Under the pieces are notes generated by a model that had not been told where the DNA came from, did not search any database, and worked only from the letters and a program-made list of their open reading frames with translations. A DNA stretch of 64,000 nucleotides from G963665085 sp963665085 (GTDB lineage Bacteria > Bacteroidota > Bacteroidia > Bacteroidales > JAAAOM01), in NCBI GenBank assembly GCA_963665085.2, contig CAXXXS010000002.1, positions 1,488,001 through 1,552,000 of the forward strand, written 5' to 3'. The position numbers and the translations under genes are program-made. This document shows, in pieces, positions 1 to 8,403 of this stretch (positions are counted from its first letter, which is position 1; every line of letters starts with the position of its first letter).

Positions 1-681
1 CTCAATATCTACTTTCCCTTGTTTCAGTGTTGTCTCTATCGATTCCTCATTCGGATATGCTTTAATGTTAAATGAAGTTCCCAGTACATTAACTTTATAG
101 TCTTTTACTATAACTTCAAACGGTTTTTTTTCGTTTCTTTTGACATCAAAAAAAGCTTCTCCTGATAAAAAAACAATTCTCTTACTTTTATTCTTAAAGG
201 TTGAAGGAAATTTTAATTTACTATCTGCATTTAGCCAAACAATTGTACCATCTTCAAGTTCTAATTTTGTTTTAGAACCTTTACTCGTAGATGCTGTCAA
301 CAAATTTTCAAATGCGCTTTTCTCATTAATAGAAAAAATAAAATACGATGCTAAAACTGCTATAGGAATAATTACAGCCGCAATCTTCATAACAGCTCGT
401 AAGAAGCTACTAGGTTTAGAATCTAAAACGAAGGTTTTCTCTGAAAAATCTATCTGTTCACAAAGTACTTCAAATTTATCTGGTTTTGTGATTGTACTTT
501 CTTTTGATTTAATTGCAAAAAACAACTGATTGATATCTTTTGATGCATCGACTTCTACAGCTTCATCCATGCTTGTTTGCTTGCTTATAACTTCCTCAAA
601 AGATTTTTCTGAACCTGAATTATTTCTTTTATACTTCAGATAAAAATCTAATAAAAATTGTATCCTATTTCTTTTCTCCAT
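1..681 (-). CDS. FecR-type anti-sigma factor, cut by the window edge
   Basis: This is the first 227 codons of an inner-membrane anti-sigma factor; the 3' end lies off the left edge. I read it from the ATG at 681-679, and the frame stays open to base 1. An N-terminal cytoplasmic region is followed by a hydrophobic segment near residues 90-110 and then the periplasmic FecR domain, with the family signatures 'DGTIVWLNADSKL' and 'VNVLGTSFNIKAYPNEES'. FecR proteins hold an ECF sigma factor until a TonB-dependent receptor with an N-terminal STN domain signals substrate binding. The gene starts 69 bp after the sigma gene at 751-1335, the usual sigma-then-FecR order. A SusC gene is expected next, outside the window. 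The family call is firm; the substrate is unknown. Confidence 0.9.
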   Translation of the reverse strand, partial: MEKRNRIQFLLDFYLKYKRNNSGSEKSFEEVISKQTSMDEAVEVDASKDINQLFFAIKSKESTITKPDKFEVLCEQIDFSEKTFVLDSKPSSFLRAVMKIAAVIIPIAVLASYFIFSINEKSAFENLLTASTSKGSKTKLELEDGTIVWLNADSKLKFPSTFKNKSKRIVFLSGEAFFDVKRNEKKPFEVIVKDYKVNVLGTSFNIKAYPNEESIETTLKQGKVDIE

Positions 682-750
682 AATTATCCTTACAAATTAT
701 AGACAAATAAGATTTCATTTTGTACTGGACTTTTTTGTGTTTTTTTTATT

Positions 751-1335
751 TTATCTAGAAAATTTATCTCTGGCTGATTTTAACTGAACAATTCCCTCAT
801 GCACAAAATTCCTCACAGACTGATTTTTAATCCCCATAATTTCAGCCACTTCATTGTAATTCATCTCTAATATATAATGAAGATAGATTGCTTCCTTTTG
901 TTTTGGCGTTAATTTGTTTAGTTCTTCATTTAAAATCTTAACATTCGTATTCTGGTTTTCATTAAATATATAGATATCCTCAACTGAAGTCTCTAGGTTA
1001 AAAGTTTCTAACTCATCTAAATTTGTATTACGACATTCTCTTTTTTGATGATTTATAAATGATGTTCGTACGCAACGTAAAAGATATGCTTTGATATTTA
1101 CTGGCTTAGAAATAACTTTCTTTTTCTGCCATAACTTACAATATAATTCCTGGATGATATCCTCGACTAGTTGTGGATTTTTAATAAACTTTAATCCAAA
1201 CAAATACAAATCATTGTATGTAAGTCTATAGATTTTTTCAAAAGCCCATTTTTTCCCTTTTCTAAAAGCTTTCCAAATCAATTCATGATTTGAAGCAGAA
1301 AACTTCTCCCTCGTATGATAAGGTGTGTTAGGCAT
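751..1335 (-). CDS. ECF RNA polymerase sigma factor (PUL A)
   Basis: A 194-residue sigma-70-family factor of extracytoplasmic-function type. Region 2 is visible around residues 30-95 ('EDIIQELYCKLWQKKK', 'LLRCVRTSFINHQKR') and region 4, a helix-turn-helix, around residues 140-190 ('LTPKQKEAIYLHYILEMNYNEVAEIMG'). Such factors direct RNA polymerase to the SusC/SusD operon they are linked to when their FecR partner releases them. The partner begins 69 bp downstream. The ATG at 1335 is the first in frame. It is the third sigma/FecR pair in this window, and its own SusCD genes probably lie beyond base 1. Confidence 0.92.
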   Translation of the reverse strand: MPNTPYHTREKFSASNHELIWKAFRKGKKWAFEKIYRLTYNDLYLFGLKFIKNPQLVEDIIQELYCKLWQKKKVISKPVNIKAYLLRCVRTSFINHQKRECRNTNLDELETFNLETSVEDIYIFNENQNTNVKILNEELNKLTPKQKEAIYLHYILEMNYNEVAEIMGIKNQSVRNFVHEGIVQLKSARDKFSR

Positions 1336-1555
1336 TCAAAGATTTAGTTAGTTCTTTCAAAAACGAAAAATACAAATAAAAAAAATAAACTAGCAATATT
1401 TACTACTATTTATCAACCGTATATTAAAAATAAACCGTTAATCTGCAATATACATTCTGTTTACTTATCAAGATTAAAATATCCTATTTTATTATAATTA
1501 GTAGTTTTTCAAAGAAAATAATCCCTTAGAAATTAGTTAGTTTTTTGGGATTATT
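1336..1555 (-). terminator. Terminator-like hairpin in the gap after the carboxylesterase
   Basis: The 215-bp AT-rich gap holds no gene. At its right end an exact 9-bp inverted repeat (AATAATCCC / GGGATTATT, 1547-1555 and 1517-1525 read on the minus strand) starts inside the stop codon of the carboxylesterase gene and is followed by a short T-rich run. It fits a Rho-independent terminator ending the PUL B transcript. The rest of the gap should hold the promoter of the sigma gene at 1335; I could not pick out a convincing promoter. Confidence 0.5.
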
Positions 1556-3074
1556 CCCCTAATAATTGCTTCTTTAGAAATTCAAATTTCTCATCGCTGG
1601 CTGCAATTGGCATCATTTCCATATTTTCACCAATTCTCATAACCTCGTGTTTATCACTATAAGGTTCCCATACGGGTAATCCAGCCCCATTTGGATCTCC
1701 TGTCTTAACAAAATTTGCCCAATAAGATGACATAATATCTGCAACAATAGTATCTGTTTTTTCCATTGTATGGCTTACTACCATTTTCATATTATTGAAC
1801 ATATAAGGCACTTCAGCTGTATGAAATGCTCCGAATTCAGGATGTTCAGGCCAGGGAATAGCACGCTCAAAGAAATATTGATAGCTTTTTGTGTTTGAAG
1901 TTTTTGCCCTGTACTCCATCCATAAATAGGTATTTAATCTGCTTTGTTCCTGTCCGGCTTTTTTAACCTGAGCAGCTTTTTCTTCTTCTGTAGAATATGG
2001 ATACAATGCTTTAAAGTCATCCCCCTGACTCCCCATATACCTTGTTTCATCAGCATTTGCACCACTCATAAAAGGGGTATCGTTTTGTTTTCCTTCGTTG
2101 AAGACAGTATTTCTATCATTGACCTGAAAATATCCATCAACTACTCCTCCAAAACGTCCCATTCCTGGCTGATTGGGATCCACAGCTAGAATATCTTCTG
2201 CTGACATTGCCCTTAATTCCGAAATACTTGTAGCACCCTTTGAATTTGCAAATTCGACACCCATTTCTTCAGCATCACTCAACATCCTGGCTCCCATGAG
2301 CCCGCTTGAAAAAGTAGTACCACTTTGAGTTATTGCTCCGCTGAATAAGCCTGATGCTAATGGTGATAAAATCAACGCATTTACAGAAGCGGCTCCGGCA
2401 GACTGGCCAGAAATTGTAACACGGGAAGGATCTCCCCCAAAAGCCGCAATATTGTTTTGAACCCATTTCAGTGCTGCAACCTGATCCAAGAATCCATAAT
2501 TCCCGGAAGCGTTATGAGATGATTCAGCTGTGAGTTCCGGATGTGCAAGGAAACCTAATGCACCTAATCGATAATTTATCGTAATAACAATTATTCCTTT
2601 TCTTGACAATTCCTCTCCATCGTACACAGCAACAGACCCAGATCCTTCTGATAAACCACCTCCATGAATATATACCATTACAGGAAGTTTTTCCTCTTGG
2701 GTTTCAGCAGGGGTCCAGATATTTAAGAACAAACAATCTTCACTAATACTATCCTGAACCATAAACTCTTTTGTCCATGGATTTCTTGAGTATGCAAGGT
2801 GTTGCATGCAACTTGCACAAAATTCCTTGGTTTCGAGAATACCTTCCCATGGTGCTGGAGGCTGAGGTTCTTTCCATCTTAAATCTCCTACAGGAGGAGC
2901 AGCAAAAGGGATACCTTTAAATGAGGTTATTCCGCTATTTTCATTATAAACACCACTTATCAAACCATACTCTGTTTGAACTTCTTCATGAATTGATTTT
3001 TTATTTTCGTTTTTACACGAACTGAAAAATAAAAAAAATCCAATAATTAAATAAGTTAATGTAATGTTTTTCAT
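1551..3074 (-). CDS. Type B carboxylesterase lipoprotein
   Basis: A 507-residue serine esterase of the carboxylesterase/cholinesterase family (alpha/beta-hydrolase fold). The N-terminus is a lipoprotein signal with lipobox FSSC, acylated at Cys20, so the protein sits in an outer or inner membrane leaflet. The catalytic triad is readable: Ser225 in GQSAG, Glu343 in 'GANADETRYMG' and His418 in 'FGAFHTAEVPY'. The oxyanion-hole motif 'YIHGGG' lies near residues 135-140. It is the last gene of the PUL B enzyme string, 130 bp after the esterase-like gene at 3205-4131. It probably removes acyl groups from glycan; the exact ester is unknown. Three other genes here (47571, 51731, 57360) belong to the same family but are clearly different in sequence. 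Confidence 0.88.
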   Translation of the reverse strand: MKNITLTYLIIGFFLFFSSCKNENKKSIHEEVQTEYGLISGVYNENSGITSFKGIPFAAPPVGDLRWKEPQPPAPWEGILETKEFCASCMQHLAYSRNPWTKEFMVQDSISEDCLFLNIWTPAETQEEKLPVMVYIHGGGLSEGSGSVAVYDGEELSRKGIIVITINYRLGALGFLAHPELTAESSHNASGNYGFLDQVAALKWVQNNIAAFGGDPSRVTISGQSAGAASVNALILSPLASGLFSGAITQSGTTFSSGLMGARMLSDAEEMGVEFANSKGATSISELRAMSAEDILAVDPNQPGMGRFGGVVDGYFQVNDRNTVFNEGKQNDTPFMSGANADETRYMGSQGDDFKALYPYSTEEEKAAQVKKAGQEQSRLNTYLWMEYRAKTSNTKSYQYFFERAIPWPEHPEFGAFHTAEVPYMFNNMKMVVSHTMEKTDTIVADIMSSYWANFVKTGDPNGAGLPVWEPYSDKHEVMRIGENMEMMPIAASDEKFEFLKKQLLGE

Positions 3075-3204
3075 AGGTTTTATTGTTTAGTAGTAATTCA
3101 TTAATATTTAATCCTGACATTGCCCTATTCTATAACAATAGATGAATTTGTCAATTATACACAATAATAAAGATTTTATAATTCGAATCAAAGAAAAGAA
3201 TTAC

Positions 3205-4131
3205 TTAAAATCCTTCAGATTTTAACCATGTATAGAAACTGTCAATCCATTCGTCACTTGGCAGATTTTGTTTTGTCATGCCAAAGGCACCTTTCCCCTT
3301 TCCATACAAGTGAATTTCGGCTTCACCGCCTGCTCTTTTCCACGTTGTAAATAAAGCCAGGCAACCTGCCGCCACATTCATATGATCAGATGCTGTTGCA
3401 ATAAACAATGGTGGGGCTTCAGATGGCACAGCCACATCTATTAAAGAAGGACCATAAATAGTGCCCACAAAATCTGCTTTAGTTTCTTCTTTATCATTCC
3501 TGATAACAGCGTCTAGTGCAACACCTCCTCCGGCAGAAAATCCAAGAAATCCTATTTTGTCTGGATTAACACTCCACTCTTTCGCTCGTTTTCTAATTAC
3601 CCGAACAGCTTCCATTGCATCATCTCCTGCGTTATTAGCAACAATAACAGAACCCGGGTCTGTTGAAGGATTTGCATTTGCCTTTTCAATTTTATTAAAC
3701 TGTTCGACTGTTAATTGCATTTTCATTGGAGGCATGCTACCAGATTGAGCCATTTTCATCTCACTATTATCGAGCCGGTATTTTAGAATAAAAGCTGCTA
3801 TACCTTTGCTATTTAACCATTCTGCAACTTTTGTCCCTTCATTTTCCCAGCTTAAAAAACGCAATGCACCTCCCGGGAGAATTATTACAGCAGTACCTGT
3901 CGCAATCTCAGGCTTTGGCAAATAAACTGTCATGGAAGGTTTTGTCACCCCACTAATCGCAACTATAGAACCATTATCCGAAAAACTCATTTTTTCTACA
4001 ACAGTTGATTCATCCCCATCAACAGGTAAATGAGAAGTTAAAGGAATAATTTCCTGTGCGCTTATTTTGAAAAATGTAATTATCAGTGTCCCAACAATAA
4101 TTGACTTTTTAAAAAAAATATTTTTCATCAT
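3205..4131 (-). CDS. Secreted alpha/beta-hydrolase, BD-FAE-like, apparently lacking the catalytic His
   Basis: A 308-residue secreted alpha/beta-hydrolase. I place the start at the ATG at 4131 (or the next, 4128): a longer reading frame runs 88 bp into the upstream gene, whereas 4131 begins 8 bp after that gene's stop and opens directly into a signal peptide ending 'FKISAQ'. The nucleophile elbow GFSAGGG (Ser199) and the oxyanion region 'ILPGGALRFLSWENEG' match the acetyl-xylan/feruloyl esterase-like 'BD-FAE' group. Asp249 in 'TASDH' fits the triad acid. In homologues the histidine sits in a GGHGFG-type motif; here the equivalent reads 'GKGKGAFGM' with no histidine. Either another residue serves or this is an impaired or non-catalytic binding paralogue. 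It is tightly coupled to the esterase upstream. Confidence 0.8.
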   Translation of the reverse strand: MMKNIFFKKSIIVGTLIITFFKISAQEIIPLTSHLPVDGDESTVVEKMSFSDNGSIVAISGVTKPSMTVYLPKPEIATGTAVIILPGGALRFLSWENEGTKVAEWLNSKGIAAFILKYRLDNSEMKMAQSGSMPPMKMQLTVEQFNKIEKANANPSTDPGSVIVANNAGDDAMEAVRVIRKRAKEWSVNPDKIGFLGFSAGGGVALDAVIRNDKEETKADFVGTIYGPSLIDVAVPSEAPPLFIATASDHMNVAAGCLALFTTWKRAGGEAEIHLYGKGKGAFGMTKQNLPSDEWIDSFYTWLKSEGF

Positions 4132-4139
4132 AAATAATA

Positions 4140-5039
4140 TTAACGTTGCCAGTTTCTTGGTAATGTTCTTGCCTGTATAAAGCATTCTCCTACAAATTTC
4201 ATTGCATTGGGCAAACTTTTTCTCCAAAGAATCCAGTTATGTCCTCCATCAATTATTCTGACTTCAACAGGAATTTGACTTTCTTTCATTGTCAGGACCA
4301 TTTCCATTTGATCCCGGTTTATCTCATCATCGCCCAGTTCAATTGCATAAATCACATCATTTCTTTTGTCTTCAGGTAAATTTTTAGCTAATGTGTATGT
4401 ATCATTTTCGTACCAAATATCCGGTAGGCTTCCATCTTTTTTTAAGGGACCAAAATATTTCTCGCCCCACCATTTGCCACCGTCCCAACCCGGACGTTTT
4501 GCTCTTTCTTCCATAAACATGCCAATGCTCATTCCGTAGCAAGCCTGGAACATATCCGGGTGTTTTAGTGAATATAACAAACAACCTCTCCCTCCCATAG
4601 ACAATCCTGATATTGCCCGATAACTTTTCTCTGTGCGACATCGATAAGTTGATTCTATATGAGGAATTAACTCTTCAAAGAAATAATCTTCGTACCTAAA
4701 TGTTCCATCGTAATTGTTGTTATACCAATTTTGCATGCCATCCGGCATAACAATAATCATAGCAGGGGCTTCTCCAGAATTTATTGTTTTATCTGCTATA
4801 GCTGCGGCCTGTCCTTTTAATAACCAATCTTTCCAATTATCTCCTCCTCCATGCAATAAATACAAAACTGGATAATCCAAAGTTGAAGTTTCATATCCCG
4901 GTGGTAAGTAAATCGAATAATGAGTAGTTTGATTTAATATTTTACTCTCAAGCACACGATCGTTATAAGCTTTACCGTTTTGGGCAAATGATGAAATATA
5001 AATAAATAAGAATGAACTTATTATTATAAAATTTCTCAT
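4140..5039 (-). CDS. CE1-type esterase (feruloyl/acetyl esterase-like), single domain
   Basis: A 299-residue secreted esterase of the esterase D/CE1 fold. Its signal peptide ends 'ISSFAQ' near residue 20. Triad candidates are Ser147 in GLSMGG, Asp238 in 'ELGDDEIN' and His267 in 'GGHNWILW'. The block 'YPVLYLLHGGGDNWKDW' supplies the oxyanion hole. Family members release ferulate, acetate or other acyl groups from xylan and related glycans. Unlike most paralogues here it lacks the N-terminal immunoglobulin-like domain; the closest in architecture is 28056-28925. It follows the DUF1593 gene at 5165, but a terminator-like hairpin lies between, so expression may be attenuated. Confidence 0.88.
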   Translation of the reverse strand: MRNFIIISSFLFIYISSFAQNGKAYNDRVLESKILNQTTHYSIYLPPGYETSTLDYPVLYLLHGGGDNWKDWLLKGQAAAIADKTINSGEAPAMIIVMPDGMQNWYNNNYDGTFRYEDYFFEELIPHIESTYRCRTEKSYRAISGLSMGGRGCLLYSLKHPDMFQACYGMSIGMFMEERAKRPGWDGGKWWGEKYFGPLKKDGSLPDIWYENDTYTLAKNLPEDKRNDVIYAIELGDDEINRDQMEMVLTMKESQIPVEVRIIDGGHNWILWRKSLPNAMKFVGECFIQARTLPRNWQR

Positions 5040-5091
5040 GAAAATATTTCTTTAGGGTTAAATATTAATTTTATTGTTCCTTGTAAATTTA

Positions 5092-5132
5092 TAAAAAAAG
5101 AGCCATCATGCAACATTCACACAATGACTCTT
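5092..5132 (-). terminator. Rho-independent terminator after the first DUF1593 gene
   Basis: Read on the minus strand, a stem pairing AAGAGTCAT with ATGGCTCTT (one G-U pair) is followed directly by a run of T. It lies in the gap between the DUF1593 stop (5165) and the next gene start (5039). The same hairpin, with a covarying pair, follows the second DUF1593 gene at 22428-22470, and both are preceded by the same 'actaactactaactaatatt' stretch. The structure was therefore copied along with the gene. Confidence 0.65.
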
Positions 5133-5164
5133 CCATTGAAACTAACTACTAACTAATATTTTAT

Positions 5165-6694
5165 TTATTGATTTACTGTAATGATTTCTCTCTTAAATCT
5201 CTTTAGCTCAGGAGAGCCACTATCAGTAACTTCAAGGATTATATGTATGGTCTGACCTGCTTGAGCATCCTCCGGAATAACAATAGTAACATCTTTATTA
5301 TTGGCATTCTCTATTGTAATTGAATTATTATATGTACCAGCCTCAACATATTGCCACCATTTATAACTTAATTCATCTCCATCCGGATCAACTCCATCAC
5401 CTTTTAACTCTAACGTCTCACCAGGCTTTGTCGTAAGATCTTCAGGTTGCCCCAGACTTACTGATGGCGCATGGTTCGCATCTTCATACTCCATTACACA
5501 CCAATCTGCCCTGGCCGCAAAGTCGTTTTGCAAAACTTCAATCCATCGTACCTGGGGATATGAAGAATCTGGTTCTCCTGTCTCGGGATTTAAATCTGTA
5601 ACATCACGACCATCTTCCCATCGTCTTGGATTCGTTGCTGATTGAACAAAACGTCCACCTAAACCACCATAGGTAGGATCTTCAGTTGATCGCAAACCAA
5701 AATCCATTAAAAAGAAATATGCAGGAGAATCCCCTTCTGAAATAAAATCATATTGATTCATTCTTCTTTCCTTCACATTCTCCATTTGTCCCTGGGTATG
5801 ATCCCAGTCTCCTTCTATCTGACGGCCGTCTCCCCAAGTATAATAAGTCTCTAACAGCTCTCCATGGTTAAATAAAATATTTTCTTTAAACCAAGGGCCT
5901 TGCATGTATGGTTTTAATGTATTGGGTACAACCATTGGCCACATATAAGCGAAACTCCAGAACTGAGCTGAATTATAAATTACCCTAATATCCGGCCAGT
6001 TTGGCTCAACATATTTTCTGTAAGTAGCATCCTGATCAAGAACCGTATAAATGAATGTCTTTTCAGATATTTTTTTATAGATATCATTCCATTCTGTTGT
6101 GCCTTCATATTCTTCCTGAATTGATTTTAATGCCCTTGCCAGCGTATTAGTACCGCCCCAAATCTGAACATACACAGGGCCTTCTTTATCATCCAAAAGA
6201 ATGTCTTTGATATAATCTGAACCTTCTGTTGGATTTGCCATATCTCCTTCAAAGTCGATATTTCCTACTCTTACAATACTTTTTAGATATTCCGGACTTG
6301 GATAACTTGCATCATGCTTCTTCAAATTTTCATATGCAAAAGCATACTTATCGATCATTTCATCCATCCAGGTTGTGCCTGGCCAACGAAGTTCATCTCT
6401 TTCTCCATATAACTCTGCTGTGTTTTCCATCTCTGATGTAAAAAGGGTTCCTTTCCCATCTCCTTTCCAATGCCATTGAGAACTGCTATAAATAAGCCCT
6501 TCTACATTAAATTCATTGAGATACATTAACATTCGTATGAATGTATCCTGATCATCAACCTCACCATCGGTGGTTACAATGGTACGGGGTTTCTGAACTT
6601 CTTCTTTTTTACTTGAGTGCGTTTCCTGTTTCGGACTTCCACAACTAAACAACAGCGTTGTTATCATTAAAATCAGAACTGCATTTTTTTTCAT
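5165..6694 (-). CDS. DUF1593 lipoprotein (Sde182-type, nucleoside-hydrolase-like), copy 1
   Basis: A 509-residue lipoprotein (lipobox LFSC, Cys18). Residues ~35-340 form the DUF1593 or 'Sde182' nucleoside-hydrolase-like domain, beginning with the acidic motif 'TTDGEVDDQD' (41-50), which recalls the calcium-binding aspartates of nucleoside hydrolases. Residues ~410-509 form an immunoglobulin/PKD-like C-terminal domain ('VDPDGDELSYKWWQY' to the end). A cellulose-binding role was proposed for the Saccharophagus family member; no reaction is established. It differs from the protein at 22523-24052 at only about 27 of 509 residues by eye. The upstream 45 bp also match that locus, including the tail of a neighbouring esterase gene, so this copy looks like the product of a recent local duplication. 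An N- or O-furanosidase role is only a hypothesis. Confidence 0.88.
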   Translation of the reverse strand: MKKNAVLILMITTLLFSCGSPKQETHSSKKEEVQKPRTIVTTDGEVDDQDTFIRMLMYLNEFNVEGLIYSSSQWHWKGDGKGTLFTSEMENTAELYGERDELRWPGTTWMDEMIDKYAFAYENLKKHDASYPSPEYLKSIVRVGNIDFEGDMANPTEGSDYIKDILLDDKEGPVYVQIWGGTNTLARALKSIQEEYEGTTEWNDIYKKISEKTFIYTVLDQDATYRKYVEPNWPDIRVIYNSAQFWSFAYMWPMVVPNTLKPYMQGPWFKENILFNHGELLETYYTWGDGRQIEGDWDHTQGQMENVKERRMNQYDFISEGDSPAYFFLMDFGLRSTEDPTYGGLGGRFVQSATNPRRWEDGRDVTDLNPETGEPDSSYPQVRWIEVLQNDFAARADWCVMEYEDANHAPSVSLGQPEDLTTKPGETLELKGDGVDPDGDELSYKWWQYVEAGTYNNSITIENANNKDVTIVIPEDAQAGQTIHIILEVTDSGSPELKRFKREIITVNQ

Positions 6695-6705
6695 AGGTTA
6701 TTAAT

Positions 6706-6787
6706 TTATTTAAAAAGCATTGGTGTTAATTCTTTATAAGTACAAATCCCTGAAATCCAATTCATAAAATCCTTTACTCGTCGTGTA
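6706..6787 (-). pseudogene. Remnant of an esterase 3' end (duplication scar)
   Basis: Just upstream of DUF1593 copy 1 the minus strand encodes the end of an esterase: '...YKELTPMLFK' and a stop. Bases 6692-6736 are identical to 24050-24094, where they span the start of DUF1593 copy 2 and the last ten codons of the intact esterase at 24064-25245. Farther upstream the match decays: 'DFMNWISGICTYKELTPMLFK' against 'GTHDWNSWRMYFKELTPMLFK'. This is what is left of the esterase gene that travelled with DUF1593. The exact part is certain; the left limit of the degraded part is approximate. Confidence 0.8.
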
Positions 6788-6792
6788 AATAG

Positions 6793-6820
6793 AGCCATTT
6801 CCTGAACTCAGACAATGGCT
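6793..6820 (-). terminator. Hairpin after the GH30 gene
   Basis: An exact 7-bp inverted repeat (AGCCATT ... AATGGCT) lies 21 bp after the GH30 stop on the minus strand. A T-run comes before it rather than directly after, so terminator strength is doubtful. Its stem and loop ('CATTGT.TGA') resemble the two terminators after the DUF1593 genes, suggesting a shared origin. Confidence 0.4.
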
Positions 6821-6841
6821 ATCTATAAAAAAAGACTACTA

Positions 6842-8359
6842 CTAACTATTTATCTTTATTGTATTAATTGAATTTGCTTTTAACTCAGGAGAAATTATTG
6901 TTTCGTTAACTTTTATATTAACTGTTTTATTTGTTTCATCCTGATTGGCTATTACTATAACGATTGAATTATCCGGATTTTTAAAGGCTATCAGGTCATC
7001 GTATTCTCCGCTTATTTCAATCTTCTTAGCTCCTGGCATCACATAATGACTGGCATGCTTCAATACATAATACTCAACTGAGTATCTATAATCTTTTGTT
7101 GCCTTGTCAACAACAACAAGTGAGTTCTGTGCCCAGCCCCAACGGCTTATTCCGCCTTCAAAAAGTGACGTGTTCCAGTAGTCGTAAACAGACACCCCGT
7201 TGTTTAGATAATGCTTCATTAAGTCCCATGAATGCAACGCACCTGCCCAGTCATTTTTTCCATCTCCACATTCTTGCTCGGTTTGATACATCTTTAAGCC
7301 CGGGTATCTTTTGTTGATTCCGGGTAGCGCATCTTTTCCTGCCCATTGGAACCCAACGCCTTTTACATATTTTCCACTTTTCTCATCCTGTAAAATAGTG
7401 TCTACTAATGCTTCTGCGGCACGTTCCATGGTACCAAAATAAATTTCCACGCCTCTTTCTTCCATTGCAGGGCCGAGGTACGAACCAATAAAATTAGAAA
7501 GCCCTTTGGCTGTCCAGCAACAACTTGGAAATACCTGTGCTGAATTAAATTCATTCTGTGGCATCACCATTGATATATCGATTCCTTCTTCTTTATATCC
7601 ATCAATAAATTTCTGGAAATAAAGGGCATATGCTTCCAGGTATTCATCTTCCTGGATAAACATATCGGTGCCTTCCTGTCCTTGTCTTTTAGGGTCTGCT
7701 GGTAAATCATTCTGGTATATAGGATTTGCTGCATTGGCCATAAATCCCACAGCTGGCATTTCTGGTTCTCCTTGTGCCCTTCTTTGTTCCATCATTCGGT
7801 TTACCATCTCTGCCATTCCCGCTGATGACCTACTGGCATAATGTTTATTGTATTTCATCCATGAGGGAGGGCTCCATGGGGAGGCCCATAACTTTACATC
7901 CGGATTGTATTCCTTCGCGTTTTTGATAAAAGGGATTAATGTTTCTTTATCATTATCAATAGAGAAATTCTCCATTGCAAAGTCGCCATCGGTCTCGTTA
8001 TAGGAGTACCAGTTTCGTGCAAAATCATTGGCTGCTACTGGCATCCTGCAAACAGTAAAATTAGCCCCTACCCCCGGGGCAAATAATTCCTTCATTATAC
8101 TCTCCCTGTCTTCCTCCGACAGCTCGCTTAATGAAGTCCAGCCTAATTCGTTAAAACAGGCCCCAAACCCTTCGATGGTCTGTTGCTCCTTATCAAGTAA
8201 CAATTCCACATCCGGACTGGTTGCCGGACCAACTAAATCCTGTGAGACAACCGTCTCCCAGTGATTGTTCTCTGTTGTGCTGACCCATTCTGTTTCCAAA
8301 GGCTTTTCACAACCTGCCAAAGAAGCTATTACCAGGGATAAAAGTGCTAGTTTTTTCAT
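6842..8359 (-). CDS. GH30 family glycoside hydrolase lipoprotein
   Basis: A 505-residue clan-A retaining glycosidase. I use the ATG at 8359, which opens into a lipoprotein signal (lipobox LAGC); an upstream ATG at 8383 would add eight residues before it. The acid/base is Glu270 in 'MPQNEFNSA' and the nucleophile Glu361 in 'MYQTEQECG', the spacing expected of GH30. A beta-sandwich side domain closes the C-terminus ('SIVIVIANQDETNKTVNIKV'). GH30 members include xylanases, beta-xylosidases, beta-1,6-glucanases and glucosylceramidases, and the sequence alone does not choose between them; the neighbouring GH51 and esterases favour a xylan-type role. It lies 44 bp after the GH2 gene. Confidence 0.88.
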   Translation of the reverse strand: MKKLALLSLVIASLAGCEKPLETEWVSTTENNHWETVVSQDLVGPATSPDVELLLDKEQQTIEGFGACFNELGWTSLSELSEEDRESIMKELFAPGVGANFTVCRMPVAANDFARNWYSYNETDGDFAMENFSIDNDKETLIPFIKNAKEYNPDVKLWASPWSPPSWMKYNKHYASRSSAGMAEMVNRMMEQRRAQGEPEMPAVGFMANAANPIYQNDLPADPKRQGQEGTDMFIQEDEYLEAYALYFQKFIDGYKEEGIDISMVMPQNEFNSAQVFPSCCWTAKGLSNFIGSYLGPAMEERGVEIYFGTMERAAEALVDTILQDEKSGKYVKGVGFQWAGKDALPGINKRYPGLKMYQTEQECGDGKNDWAGALHSWDLMKHYLNNGVSVYDYWNTSLFEGGISRWGWAQNSLVVVDKATKDYRYSVEYYVLKHASHYVMPGAKKIEISGEYDDLIAFKNPDNSIVIVIANQDETNKTVNIKVNETIISPELKANSINTIKINS

Positions 8360-8403
8360 ATTTATTCTTTTATTATTAAACATTTGATTTCTTACTTATT
8401 ATT

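Noticed and set aside
140..529. A 129-codon plus-strand frame.
   Set aside because: It lies antisense to the FecR gene that fills 1-681 and has no features of its own.
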